Positions 11,401 through 19,552 are shown, numbered from the stretch's first letter. The stretch: DNA of 64,000 nt from JACCYX01 sp964610045 (GCA_964610045.1 CAZSUN010000007.1:1-64000); one strand, 5' to 3'. Numbers and translations: made by a program. The notes: generated by a model not told the origin, from the letters alone.

Positions 11401-12462
11401 GTGACGGAATCGCACATCTCGACGTCCGGCTTGCAGTCAGCGGTCGAAGACCCCATCCACGACATCACCATCATCGGCGCTGGGCCAACCGGGCTGTTCG
11501 CCGCCTTCTATGCAGGGTTGCGCGGCGCCAGCGTCCAGATCATCGATTCGCTCGAAGAAGTCGGTGGCCAGTGCAGTGCGATGTACCCGGAAAAGTACAT
11601 CTACGATGTCATCGGCTATCCCAGGGTATTGGCCAAGGACTTCGTGGCCGCCTGCCTCGAACAGGCGCTGCGCTCTGATCCCACAATTCACCTGCGCGAG
11701 CAGGTGCAATCGCTGGAACCGCTGCCGGATGGCACATTCGTGCTCCACACGTCGAAAGCCCAACGCCGCAGCCGGTCGGTGATCATCGCCGCCGGAGTTG
11801 GGGCGTTCGAGCCGACACGGCTGACCGCATCCGGGGTCGATGCGCTCGAAGGTCAAGGCATTCACTACTTCGCCAAGCACATTGAGGATTTCCGCGATCG
11901 CAACGTGGTCATCGTCGGCGGCGGCGACTCGGCGGTCGACTGGGCGATCACCCTGGAGCCGATCGCCAAAACCGTCAACCTGATTCACCGCTCGAAGTTC
12001 CGCGCGCATGAGTCGACGGTTGCCGAACTCGAAGCGTCCACGGTTACTTTGCACTATCCGGGGTATGAGGTGATCGACGTGCGTAGCGGCGACCATGGCC
12101 GCATCGCCAGCCTCACGTTCAAGCACCTGGACGGCCACACCCGGGATCTCGAGGTTGACGAACTGATCTGCGCGATTGGCTTCAAGGCCGATCCAGGCCC
12201 GATCAAGACCTGGAATCTTGAATTGCAACGTAACCAGATCACGACCGACCACACCACGATGCAGACCAGCATTCCGGGAGTGTTCGCGGCGGGCGACATC
12301 GCCACCTACGCGGCGAAGTTCAAGCTGATCGCCACCGGCGCCGCCGAAGCGGTCACCGCGGTCAACCACGCCGTCCAGTACATCGACCCAACCGCCCGGC
12401 TCGACGCCGGCCACTCGACCACGATCATGGAAAAGCGCGCCAAGGCTGCATCCGAGGTATAG
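11401..12462 (+). CDS. Ferredoxin--NADP+ reductase, thioredoxin-reductase-like
   Basis: A 353-residue flavoprotein of the type-2 ferredoxin/flavodoxin-NADP reductase family (YumC-like). The FAD-binding GAGPTGLFAAFYAGLRG is near residue 25, EEVGGQCSAMYPEK follows, and the NADPH motif GGGDSAVDW lies in the middle. FAAGDIATYAAKFKLIATGAAEA near the C-terminus closes the FAD site. It lacks the CxxC of true thioredoxin reductase, so it should pass electrons between NADPH and ferredoxin or flavodoxin. GTG 11401 is taken as start, with GGAG 10 nt upstream and the FAD motif close to the N-terminus; the open frame extends upstream without homology. Confidence 0.9.
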   Translation: MTESHISTSGLQSAVEDPIHDITIIGAGPTGLFAAFYAGLRGASVQIIDSLEEVGGQCSAMYPEKYIYDVIGYPRVLAKDFVAACLEQALRSDPTIHLREQVQSLEPLPDGTFVLHTSKAQRRSRSVIIAAGVGAFEPTRLTASGVDALEGQGIHYFAKHIEDFRDRNVVIVGGGDSAVDWAITLEPIAKTVNLIHRSKFRAHESTVAELEASTVTLHYPGYEVIDVRSGDHGRIASLTFKHLDGHTRDLEVDELICAIGFKADPGPIKTWNLELQRNQITTDHTTMQTSIPGVFAAGDIATYAAKFKLIATGAAEAVTAVNHAVQYIDPTARLDAGHSTTIMEKRAKAASEV

Positions 12463-12489
12463 CGCGACATACTATTGGGTTGCTTGTAG

Positions 12490-12524
12490 GGTCAGCCCAG
12501 GCGCGCAGCGCCGTGTGGCTGACC
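12490..12524. repeat. Hairpin repeat, family R copy 2
   Basis: Arms GGTCAGCC and GGCTGACC, 8 bp and perfect, preceded by CTTGTAG. The loop GGCGCGCAGCGCC can itself pair. It sits between the convergent ends of the reductase and trpS and may terminate both. Compared with copy 1, the third stem pair changed from G-C to T-A, keeping the pairing. Confidence 0.7.
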
Positions 12525-12555
12525 TTCCTCTCAGACAACTATTCTGCGCAACGCT

Positions 12556-13599
12556 CTACCCTCGGTAACCGCCGATGCCGATCCTGTCGCGGACGCGGTC
12601 CAGCGTCACATTGGCGTAATCGCTCGCTTTTTGGGCTCCAACCCGAAGGATCTCCTCGACCTGCCCTGGGTCTGCTTCGTAGACCGCCAGCCGGGCCTGG
12701 ATGGGTTCGATCGCGGCGACCACCACGTCAGCCAGCGCGGTCTTGAAATCGCCGTATCCCTTGCCCTCGAACTCCCGCTCGACATCCTGTGGGGTCGCAT
12801 CCGTGAGCACCGCGTAAATGCCGATCAGGTTCACCAGGGCTGGCTTGGCCGGGTCCGCCACGATCTCTGACCCGGAGTCGGTCACCGCGCGGCGAATCTT
12901 GCGCCGGATGACATCGGCTGAATCACTCAAGGCGACATAACTGTTCTGATTCGGGTTGCTCTTGCTCATCTTCTTCGAAGGATCATCCAGGGACATGATC
13001 CTTGCCCCATCCTTCTTGATGTCGTGTCGTGGCACCACGAATGTCTCACCGTAACGGGTGTTGAACCGGTTGGCGATATCGCGGGTTATCTCGACATGCT
13101 GCTTCTGGTCCTCGCCGACAGGGACGAGGTCGGTGTCATACAGCAGGATGTCCGCCGCCTGCAGCACCGGATAGTTCAGCAACGCGGCACTGACCGAATC
13201 ATCCTGGCCAGCCGACTTGTCCTTGAACTGCGTCATCCGGCGGAGTTCGCCGTACTGGGTCACCGAGTTCAGGATCCAGCAGAGTTCGGAGTGGGCGGCC
13301 ACGTCCGACTGCACGAACAGGATGCTGCGTTCCGGATCGATCCCGGAGGCAAGTAACAGGTTTGCCAGGTTCCTGATATTGGTGCGCATGCTCTCGCGCG
13401 TCGTCGGCAGCGACAACGCGTGCAGGTCGACGATGCTGAAGACGTTGTCGTACTGGTCCTGCTGCTGAACCCAGTTGCGGATCGCGCCGAGATAGTTGCC
13501 GATGTGGAAATTGCCAGATGGCTGGATACCGGAAAACACGCGCTGGCGCACGTCCGGAATCGAGGAGGTGGCCGGGCTGCCGGCAGTCTGGACCGTCAT
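12556..13599 (-). CDS. trpS: Tryptophan--tRNA ligase
   Basis: A 347-residue class-I aminoacyl-tRNA synthetase that charges tRNA-Trp. The HIGH-type motif is PSGNFHIGNYLGA near residue 28, followed by DLHALSLP. The KMSKS loop appears as KKMSKSNPN near residue 210. Length matches bacterial TrpS. The ATG at 13599 begins MTVQTAGSPA just before the conserved RVFSGIQPSG; the open frame extends upstream without homology. A GTATAC-centred element lies 69-75 nt upstream and could hold its -10. It is divergent from the UbiB-like gene. Confidence 0.96.
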   Translation of the reverse strand: MTVQTAGSPATSSIPDVRQRVFSGIQPSGNFHIGNYLGAIRNWVQQQDQYDNVFSIVDLHALSLPTTRESMRTNIRNLANLLLASGIDPERSILFVQSDVAAHSELCWILNSVTQYGELRRMTQFKDKSAGQDDSVSAALLNYPVLQAADILLYDTDLVPVGEDQKQHVEITRDIANRFNTRYGETFVVPRHDIKKDGARIMSLDDPSKKMSKSNPNQNSYVALSDSADVIRRKIRRAVTDSGSEIVADPAKPALVNLIGIYAVLTDATPQDVEREFEGKGYGDFKTALADVVVAAIEPIQARLAVYEADPGQVEEILRVGAQKASDYANVTLDRVRDRIGIGGYRG

Positions 13600-13667
13600 G
13601 TGATGCGCTGTGCTCCGGAACGATGGGCGATCACCTGGTCGCCCGCGAACGATGGCCTTTGTGCGAA

Positions 13668-13675
13668 AGTATACA
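13668..13675. promoter_or_regulatory. Overlapping -10-like elements between trpS and ubiB-like gene
   Basis: AGTATACA reads as TATACT on the minus strand (toward trpS, 69 nt from its start) and TATACA on the plus strand (50 nt before GTG 13725). No good -35 match is found on either strand, so the assignment rests on the -10 strings and position only. Confidence 0.35.
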
Positions 13676-13724
13676 AATGGCCGTGGCGCTCCGGTGACAC
13701 GGTTCTCGTGGAAGGAGCCGTCCG

Positions 13725-15407
13725 GTGTTGCAGGCAATTAGCCTCCAGCGGCGACACGCCGCGCGCTATCGGCAGATCGTTCGCACACTGGTGCGGTACG
13801 GTCTTGGTGGCGTGGTAGGGCCGGTCGACCTCGGCGGCTGGATGCGTCAGCACATGCCGGGCCTTGGCCGCCACGGCGACATCAGCCAGGACTCGCTTCG
13901 GCGCTCGCGGCCCGTCAACCTGCGGGCAGCCCTCGAAGAACTTGGACCCACCTTCGTCAAGCTCGGGCAGATTCTCTCCACCCGTGCCGATCTCATCCCC
14001 GCTCCCTACATCGCCGAACTCGAACGCCTGCAGGATCACGTCCCGGCCGAACCGGCGGAGTCGGTTATCGCGACGATCGAAGCCGAACTCGGCGCTCCGG
14101 TTGCGGAGATTTTCCCGGTGTTCGAATCTGTCCCGCTGGCTGCCGCCTCGATCGGGCAGGTGCATGCCGCCACGCTTCCAGATGGCACGCGCGTCGTGGT
14201 CAAGGTGCAACGGTCCGGCATCGAGGCATCGATCGCAGAAGATCTCGACATCCTGGCCGACCTCGCCCGTCTTGGCGCGTCGCATTCGGCCTTGCTGCGA
14301 CAGGCTGATGTGGTGGCGTTGGTCAAGGAGTTCAGTTGGACACTCCGCGGCGAACTCGATTTCCGTCGGGAGGCGGCGAACATCGAGCGGTTCCAGGCCG
14401 CGCTGGTATCAACAGGCACCTCCGAATCGATCCGGATCCCCAAGGTCCATCGCGACCAGAGTACCCGCCGTGTCCTCACCCTGGAACGGATCGACGGTAC
14501 CCGGATCGACCGTGCCCATGACGGTTCGGACGAACGTGCGGTTGCCGCGCGCCTGATCTCGGTCACCACGGAACTGCTGCTCCGCTCCGGTATTTTCCAC
14601 GCCGATCCGCATCCAGGAAACTTCGCCATCACCTCCGGTGGCACACTGGTCATCTATGACTTTGGCATGGTCGGCACCATTGATGAACGGCTGCGCGAGC
14701 GGCTCCTGCTGCTTGCCCTGGCGATCTCCGAGCGCGATGCCAGCCGGATCGTGGACGAGGTGGCGCTCCTCGGGGCTTTGCCGCCCGGCTGGGACCGGCA
14801 CGCGATGGAGCGGGATGTCAGTCTGCTCGTCGCGCAGTACGTCGGCACCAGCCTGCGGGACCTGCCGTTGACGATGGTGATCCCCGACATCATGGATCTC
14901 GTACGGCGGCACGGCGTGCGCATTCCGTCCGAACTGGCGCTGCTGGCGAAAACCGTCTCCATGCTGGAGGCTCTCAGCCGGCGCCTCGATCCCGGCATCG
15001 ACGTGATCGCCGTCGTCGATCCGATCATCCGCAGCGGCATCCGCCAGTTCTGGTCACCGGGGTTCTGGGTGCGCCGGTACAAGTTGCGTCCGCTCGACGC
15101 AATGATGCTCGGCGTCTCGCTGCCTGGCCAGGTCCAGCGGCTGTTTGCCCGGATCGATCGCAACGACCTGACCTTTCACATCCACATCGACGACTTACCG
15201 GAGACGATGCGAAGCCTCAACGGCATGGTCAACCGGCTCGCCTTCGCCATCATGACTGCCGCCGCCTGGCTTGGCATGATCTTCCTCTTTCTGGCCGTCG
15301 ATCCGGATGTGACAGGGTTCCCCGGCAACCTCTTCCTGCTGGCGTTCGTCCTGCTCGCCGGGCTCGTTGGGTACGGTATCTACGCAATCTGGCGCAGCAG
15401 CCGCTGA
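13725..15407 (+). CDS. AarF/UbiB/ABC1-family atypical kinase
   Basis: A 560-residue protein starting at GTG 13725, with GAAGGAG 7 nt upstream. Family motifs appear in order: FVKLGQILSTRADLIP, the Ala-rich loop AAASIGQVHAA, the lysine in VVVKVQRSGIE, ELDFRREAANIERF, the catalytic HADPHPGNFAI, and the metal-binding IYDFGMVG. Two hydrophobic segments near the C-terminus (FAIMTAAAWLGMIFLFL and LFLLAFVLLAGLVGYGIYAI) would anchor it in the membrane. UbiB/COQ8 proteins are ATPases that help quinone biosynthesis or lipid handling; here the exact role is unknown and no quinone genes are adjacent. Confidence 0.9.
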   Translation: MLQAISLQRRHAARYRQIVRTLVRYGLGGVVGPVDLGGWMRQHMPGLGRHGDISQDSLRRSRPVNLRAALEELGPTFVKLGQILSTRADLIPAPYIAELERLQDHVPAEPAESVIATIEAELGAPVAEIFPVFESVPLAAASIGQVHAATLPDGTRVVVKVQRSGIEASIAEDLDILADLARLGASHSALLRQADVVALVKEFSWTLRGELDFRREAANIERFQAALVSTGTSESIRIPKVHRDQSTRRVLTLERIDGTRIDRAHDGSDERAVAARLISVTTELLLRSGIFHADPHPGNFAITSGGTLVIYDFGMVGTIDERLRERLLLLALAISERDASRIVDEVALLGALPPGWDRHAMERDVSLLVAQYVGTSLRDLPLTMVIPDIMDLVRRHGVRIPSELALLAKTVSMLEALSRRLDPGIDVIAVVDPIIRSGIRQFWSPGFWVRRYKLRPLDAMMLGVSLPGQVQRLFARIDRNDLTFHIHIDDLPETMRSLNGMVNRLAFAIMTAAAWLGMIFLFLAVDPDVTGFPGNLFLLAFVLLAGLVGYGIYAIWRSSR

Positions 15408-15414
15408 ACGGCGC

Positions 15415-15432
15415 ACAATATCCGACTATTGT
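15415..15432. promoter_or_regulatory. Inverted repeat before siderophore-binding gene
   Basis: ACAATA and TATTGT are 6-bp inverted arms separated by 6 nt. They lie 72-89 nt before the GTG start of the next gene. It does not match the Fur or DtxR consensus as I know them. It could be an operator for iron control, or chance in a locally AT-rich stretch. Confidence 0.25.
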
Positions 15433-15503
15433 TGTAGGATTTGCGGAGCGATTCCGGTGTGCGGAACCGCTCAGTCGCCTGTCACAATATGGAGTCAGAC
15501 ATC

Positions 15504-16544
15504 GTGGTGACCAATCCTTCACGCAGGCAGTTCGTCATCGGCTTGACCGTCGGAACAGCGTCGGTCGCCGCCATGCCGTGGGCATCGTCCGCGCTCGCGC
15601 AGGAAGCGTCTCCCGCCGCTTCCTCGGGAGCGGCCGCAACCGATTCGTTTCCCGTCACCGTTCCCCATGTCTACGGTGAGACGGTGATCCCGGCATTCCC
15701 GGAGCGGGTCGTCACCATCGGCTGGTCAACCCAGGATGCGGTGATCGCCCTCGGCGTCGATCCGGTCGGTATCCCCCGGAACGACTGGGGTGGCGATGCC
15801 GACGGATTCCTGCCGTGGACTCGCACCGCACTCGATGGCCGGACCCTGCCTGCTGTCCTGGACATGAACGCCGAAATCCCGTTCGAGGCGATCACCGGGC
15901 TCCAACCGGATGTCATCCTGGCTCCGTACTCCGGCATCACCGAGGATGACTACAACATCCTGAGTGGCATTGCCCCGACCGTTGCCTTTCCCGAAACCGC
16001 CTGGGGCACCTCGTGGCAGGACGGCCAGGTCATCACCGGGCAATCGCTTGGCATGACTGCCGCCGCCGAACAGCTCGTCACCGAGACCGAAACACTGATC
16101 GCGTCCCAGACCGATCAGTACCCGCAACTTGCCGGCAAAACCTTTGCCTACGGCAACATGGGTGACGGCCAGAGCTTCAACTTCTACACCACCACCGATT
16201 CGCGCTCACTGTTCCTGGCCAGCATCGGTCTGGTGCCAAGCGCCTTCACCGAGAGCCTCACTGAACTCGCTGGCGAGGCCGTGTACTTCGCCCCGATCAG
16301 TTACGAACTGGCGAACACGATCGAGGCAGACATCGTCGTCATGTGGTTCGGTTCGCAGGAGGAGTACGACGCCGCTCAGGAGGAATTCGCCTTCCAGGCG
16401 ATTCCTGCGGTCCAGGAGGACCGATTCGCGCCGGTGGTGGGTGAGGAACTCGTGATGGCGAGTTCGGCCTTCTCCGTCCTCTCCATCCCGTTCATGCTCG
16501 ATCAGTTCATCCCGATTCTCGCTGCCGCCGCGGACAACGTCTAG
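15504..16544 (+). CDS. Iron-siderophore-type ABC substrate-binding protein, Tat-exported
   Basis: A 346-residue periplasmic-binding protein of the FecB/BtuF class (PF01497). The N-terminus SRRQFVIGLTVGTASVAAM is a twin-arginine signal, cleaved near ALAQE; there is no lipobox cysteine. The body has the expected RVVTIGWSTQDAVIALGVDPVGIP and LQPDVILAPYSG elements, and a C-terminal lobe ending near VVMWFGSQEEYDAAQ. The likely start is GTG 15504 (or 15507), with GGAG 9 nt upstream; ATG 15489 is in frame. Family members capture ferric siderophores, heme or cobalamin for an ABC importer. No permease or ATPase is adjacent, so it is an orphan binding protein and the ligand is not known. Confidence 0.87.
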   Translation: MVTNPSRRQFVIGLTVGTASVAAMPWASSALAQEASPAASSGAAATDSFPVTVPHVYGETVIPAFPERVVTIGWSTQDAVIALGVDPVGIPRNDWGGDADGFLPWTRTALDGRTLPAVLDMNAEIPFEAITGLQPDVILAPYSGITEDDYNILSGIAPTVAFPETAWGTSWQDGQVITGQSLGMTAAAEQLVTETETLIASQTDQYPQLAGKTFAYGNMGDGQSFNFYTTTDSRSLFLASIGLVPSAFTESLTELAGEAVYFAPISYELANTIEADIVVMWFGSQEEYDAAQEEFAFQAIPAVQEDRFAPVVGEELVMASSAFSVLSIPFMLDQFIPILAAAADNV

Positions 16545-16687
16545 AGGTCTGTGGTCGAAGGTTCAGGTTGCGTATTGCCGACGGAGTGGACAGCCCGAGG
16601 CGCACGCCGAGGACCTGTCCACCCGTGAGATCCGCCTCGACCAAACCATCTATGCCAAATCCGGGTGAACAGTGGAGGTTCCTCGTA

Positions 16688-16709
16688 GGGCGACCCTCTG
16701 TGGTCGCCC
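16688..16709. repeat. Hairpin repeat, family R copy 3 (short loop)
   Basis: Arms GGGCGACC and GGTCGCCC around the six-base loop CTCTGT, preceded by CGTA. The stem is the same length as other copies but has different pairs. It overlaps the start of copy B of the 71-nt repeat. Confidence 0.6.
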
Positions 16710-16775
16710 GGCGTGACAGACCCTGCACGGTCTGCCAGAAACGGCAACCCATCATGAAGCACCCGGACTCGGTAT
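16705..16775. repeat. 71-nt dispersed repeat, copy B
   Basis: Gap-free match to 6091-6161 (about 77 percent by hand count). The CAGACC...GGTCTG arms pair better here than in copy A. Confidence 0.6.
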
Positions 16776-16794
16776 TACCTCCGAACACCGTGCA

Positions 16795-16829
16795 AAACAC
16801 CCTGGCAGCCGAAAGCTGCCGGGGTGTTT
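16795..16829. terminator. Bidirectional hairpin terminator
   Basis: AAACACCCTGGCAGC pairs with GCTGCCGGGGTGTTT (one T-G wobble) around CGAAA. The A-rich 5' and T-rich 3' ends make it usable from both strands. It serves the siderophore-binding gene and the convergent HxlR gene. Confidence 0.75.
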
Positions 16830-16870
16830 CAGGTTTGTCGTTTCGATGCCTGGAAGGGAAATGTGGCCGG

Positions 16871-17248
16871 TCAGGCCAGCACCGCATCGGCGTCGACCGT
16901 GTCGGCCGCAGTCTCGTCGTCGCACTCCTCCGGCAGCCATTCCGTGCCGTAGGTGCGCATGCTTTCGATCACGGGCAGCAACGCGAAACCCTTTTCGGTG
17001 AGCGTGTACTCAACGCGAGGCGGCACCTCGGCATAGCACGTCCGGGTCACGACCGACGCGTCTTCCAGCTTCTTCAGGCGCTCTGAAAGCGTCTTTGGAC
17101 TGACGCCGCGAAGCGACCGTTCCAGTTCGCTGAACCGTTTCTCGCCCTTGACGAGATCCCGGATGATCAACGGCGTCCACTTGTTTCCGATCAGGTCGGC
17201 GGTGCGGGCGACCGGACATCCAAGATTAAACGATTCCTGTTTCGACAT
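16871..17248 (-). CDS. HxlR-family transcriptional regulator
   Basis: A 125-residue winged-helix regulator. CPVARTADLIGNKWTPLIIRDL is the HxlR opening motif, with the single conserved Cys at residue 10. RFSELERSLRGVSPKTLSERLKKLE is the recognition helix region, and PPRVEYTLTEKGFALLPVI is the wing. Such proteins often respond to aldehydes, quinones or redox stress through the N-terminal cysteine. An acidic tail of about 20 residues (EECDDETAADTVDADAVLA) is unusual. The start is MSKQESF at 17248; the longer frame adds an unlikely Cys-rich leader. The target is unknown; the nearest gene on the other strand is the holin-like gene. Confidence 0.88.
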   Translation of the reverse strand: MSKQESFNLGCPVARTADLIGNKWTPLIIRDLVKGEKRFSELERSLRGVSPKTLSERLKKLEDASVVTRTCYAEVPPRVEYTLTEKGFALLPVIESMRTYGTEWLPEECDDETAADTVDADAVLA

Positions 17249-17356
17249 GGCGAACTTCCGATCCTGTGATGCCGATGTGGCGACGCTTCCCGAATGATAG
17301 CATCGGCATAGGGAGCGCACAAACGATTCAGCCTGCCGTCATCTCGCCTTCGCTCG

Positions 17357-17362
17357 TATACT
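17357..17362 (+). promoter_or_regulatory. Candidate -10 element (TATACT)
   Basis: TATACT preceded by G lies 71 nt before the GTG of the holin-like gene, the first gene of a coupled trio. No clear -35 is seen. The same string forms the -10 of the better S1 promoter at 19540. Confidence 0.35.
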
Positions 17363-17432
17363 GATCCCTGCCGAGGACCGCCCACACTGCGACTGGCCCT
17401 CCCTTGCCGCGTCATCGTCACCGAGAGGACTC

Positions 17433-17792
17433 GTGATTCCCTTCCCCCTGGTCCGGATCATTGCGTATGCGATTGCCGCGACCTCGGCGGCGCTTGCGCT
17501 CGGCACGGTCGCACCGCAATTGATCAGCTTCGACGATGCCGCCACGGTCCTTTTGTTCGGACTCATCGTCGGCGTGATCGATTCCGTCCTCAAACCGGTG
17601 ATCAGGACCCTCTCCATCCCGATCACCTGCCTCACCTTCGGGGTGTTCGCGCTGGTGATCAACGTTGGCCTCTACTACCTTGCGGGTCAGGTCACGCCGG
17701 GGATGGAAGTCAATTGGTGGGGCGCCCTCTTCGGATCGCTCCTCACCAGTCTCGCGGCCGGACTGATGTTCGCGGTCGTGGACGAATCATGA
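17433..17792 (+). CDS. Phage-holin-family (PF04020/YvlD-like) membrane protein
   Basis: A 119-residue protein made almost entirely of four hydrophobic segments: IIAYAIAATSAALALGTVA, TVLLFGLIVGVIDSVLKPVI, CLTFGVFALVINVGLYYLAG and WGALFGSLLTSLAAGLMFAVV. The motif VLKPVIRTLSIPITCLTFG is typical of this family, which despite its name is a common non-phage chromosomal protein of unknown function. GTG 17433 is preceded by GAGAGGA. Its stop overlaps the start of the phosphoesterase (ATGA), so the two are translationally coupled. Confidence 0.85.
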   Translation: MIPFPLVRIIAYAIAATSAALALGTVAPQLISFDDAATVLLFGLIVGVIDSVLKPVIRTLSIPITCLTFGVFALVINVGLYYLAGQVTPGMEVNWWGALFGSLLTSLAAGLMFAVVDES

Positions 17793-18397
17793 CGACGTTC
17801 CTGCCGGAGACGGCCCGCGAATTCCCCGTGCCGATGCGGATCGGGGTGATTTCCGATACGCACATCTACACGTCGAGCCGCCGTGAAGTCCCATCCCAGG
17901 TCTTCGATCTCTTCCGGCGCGCCAGTGTCTCCCAGATCGTCCACCTCGGTGATGTCAACGCGGCGTGGGTGCTCGACGAACTGGCGAAGGTCGCTCCGGT
18001 TCTCGCGGTATACGGCAATAACGACGATGACGAACTCACATCCATCTTGCCACTGTCGCTGCAATTCCGCATCGGGAAATGGGAAGTCGGCGCGATTCAC
18101 GGCTTCGGCGGCCAGTCGGCCCGCGAGGTGGTGACCGAACGGTTCGCCGGCGTCACGGACCTCGCGCTCTTCGGTCACAGTCACATACCCTACCTTGACC
18201 GGGTGAACGACACGATCCTCTTCAATCCCGGCTCCGCCACCGATCGCCGCTGGCACCCACACTTCGGCATCGGTGTCATCAGCTTCACCCAGGACCGTAT
18301 CGACCCGGAACTGATCGTCTACAGCAACCCGGCACACCTCGACGGCATCGCCTATACCCCGATCGACGCAGTATCCACAGGAGGGACATCACCATGA
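17789..18397 (+). CDS. YfcE/MJ0936-type metallophosphoesterase
   Basis: A 202-residue calcineurin-like phosphodiesterase. Metal-ligand motifs are GVISDTH (residues about 18-24), HLGDVN, GNNDDDE, HG near residue 100 and GHSHIPYL. NPGSATDRRWHP closes the active site. Family members hydrolyse phosphodiesters such as cyclic nucleotides or model substrates, and usually bind two Mn or similar ions. The physiological substrate is unknown. It overlaps its neighbours on both sides by ATGA junctions. Confidence 0.9.
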   Translation: MTTFLPETAREFPVPMRIGVISDTHIYTSSRREVPSQVFDLFRRASVSQIVHLGDVNAAWVLDELAKVAPVLAVYGNNDDDELTSILPLSLQFRIGKWEVGAIHGFGGQSAREVVTERFAGVTDLALFGHSHIPYLDRVNDTILFNPGSATDRRWHPHFGIGVISFTQDRIDPELIVYSNPAHLDGIAYTPIDAVSTGGTSP

Positions 18398-19512
18398 CCA
18401 TTCCGGTTCGAACTCTGGAAGATCCTCGCCTCTCGCAGGGACGGTGGCTCCGTATCCCTGGACCCACCGTGGTCCATCCGGATTCGGTCAAGGCCCAGAC
18501 GTATGACCTGTTCCCCCATCGGGGCAAGCAGATCACGCCGTTCATGCTCGGGCTCTACGCGAAGCTGCGGGAAATCCACCGCACGGAACAGCAGGTGCTG
18601 GTCTGGCCGGGGAGCGGCTCGGCCGGCTGGGAAGCAGGGATCGTGAACCTGGTCTCGCCGGGCGACACCGTCGTGGCCACCGTCACTGGCGCGTTCGGGG
18701 AGCGTTTCGCCCAGGTCGGTGAAATCTACGGCGCAGATGTCCGTCGCCTGAAGGTCGAGTGGGGGCAAGGCATCACCCCCGCGATGTTCGAGCAGGCCCT
18801 GGACGAGGCGGGTGACGTCAAGGCGGTGTTCATCACCCACAACGAGACGTCAACCGGGGTCACCAATCCGTTGCCCGACCTCGCTGCGCTGGCGAGGGCG
18901 CGCGGTGCCCTGGTGCTTGTCGATGCGGTCAGTTCTGCCGCGGCGATGCCCCTGGAGTTCGACGCCTGGGACCTCGACTGGGCGTTCTCCGGCGTCCAGA
19001 AGGCGTGGATGTGCCCGCCTGGCCTGATGGTTGCCGCGGTCAGCGAACGGGCGATGGCGGCGGCGAAAGCAAACACCAACCCGCGTTTCTACTTCGACCT
19101 TCTGGGCATGTCCAACGCCGCGGCGACCGGCGGCACCGCCACCACCGGCGCCCTGTCGCTCTTCTACGCGCTCGACGCCGCCACCGACGCCATGCTCGCG
19201 GAGGGGATCGAGCAGGTATGGTCCCGGCACGCCCGGCTCGGCGCTCACGTCCGCGATGGCCTCGCCGGACTCGGTCTCCAGGTCCTGGCGGACCCGGCCT
19301 TCGCGTCGAGCTCCGTCACCGCATTCCTGACCCCGAACGGCGAATCTGCCGAGTCCTTCCAGGAGCGCATCAGCGACGAGAGCGGCATCGCCATCGCCAC
19401 CGGCCAGGGGCCGCTTGCCCAATCCGCCAACCGGATCGGGCACATGGGCTGGGTCGAGCAACCGGAACTTGATGCCACCATGGAAGCGATCGGCCGCGCC
19501 GCGCGTACCTGA
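18394..19512 (+). CDS. Class-V PLP aminotransferase (serine/alanine--glyoxylate type)
   Basis: A 372-residue fold-type-I PLP enzyme. The opening IPGPTVVHP and the loop PGSGSAGWEAGIVNLVSPGD match the alanine/serine-glyoxylate aminotransferase family. VFITHNETSTGV binds substrate, LVDAVSSAA holds the PLP Asp, and the Schiff-base lysine lies in SGVQKAWMCPPG. RIGHMG near the end is the conserved carboxylate-binding stretch. It could use glyoxylate, or an acceptor such as phosphohydroxypyruvate. It begins inside the phosphoesterase stop codon (ATGA), implying a shared transcript. A second class-V enzyme of a different subgroup is at 40644. Confidence 0.88.
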   Translation: MTIPVRTLEDPRLSQGRWLRIPGPTVVHPDSVKAQTYDLFPHRGKQITPFMLGLYAKLREIHRTEQQVLVWPGSGSAGWEAGIVNLVSPGDTVVATVTGAFGERFAQVGEIYGADVRRLKVEWGQGITPAMFEQALDEAGDVKAVFITHNETSTGVTNPLPDLAALARARGALVLVDAVSSAAAMPLEFDAWDLDWAFSGVQKAWMCPPGLMVAAVSERAMAAAKANTNPRFYFDLLGMSNAAATGGTATTGALSLFYALDAATDAMLAEGIEQVWSRHARLGAHVRDGLAGLGLQVLADPAFASSSVTAFLTPNGESAESFQERISDESGIAIATGQGPLAQSANRIGHMGWVEQPELDATMEAIGRAART

Positions 19513-19516
19513 CGCG

Positions 19517-19545
19517 TTGTGTCTGTGAGCAGCCTCGCGTATACT
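19517..19545 (+). promoter_or_regulatory. Promoter of the S1 gene
   Basis: TTGTGT at 19517-19522 and TATACT at 19540-19545 are separated by exactly 17 nt. Transcription would begin near 19552, at the first base of the AACCTCC arm of a leader hairpin. This is the clearest sigma-70-type promoter I found in the window. Confidence 0.55.
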
Positions 19546-19552
19546 TCGCAGG

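Larger units (their letters stand above)
16545..16870. other. Gene-free region with repeats and a terminator
   Basis: A 326-nt gap between convergent genes. It holds a GGACAG..CTGTCC pair around 16600-16620, family-R hairpin copy 3 (16688-16709), copy B of the 71-nt repeat (16705-16775) and a strong hairpin terminator (16795-16829). No coding frame is convincing. Confidence 0.6.

Noticed and set aside
9506..11404. A 632-codon frame opposite the histidine kinase
   Set aside because: The translation is Arg, Gly, His and Asp-rich, typical of a shadow frame, and the kinase on the other strand has complete motifs.
13600..13724. T-box or tryptophan attenuator before trpS
   Set aside because: The divergent gap is only 125 nt and I see no T-box motif (TGGN bulge with specifier loop) or Trp-rich leader peptide.
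17433..17792. Phage lysis gene
   Set aside because: The PF04020 holin-like family is a common chromosomal membrane protein; no phage genes or endolysin are present.
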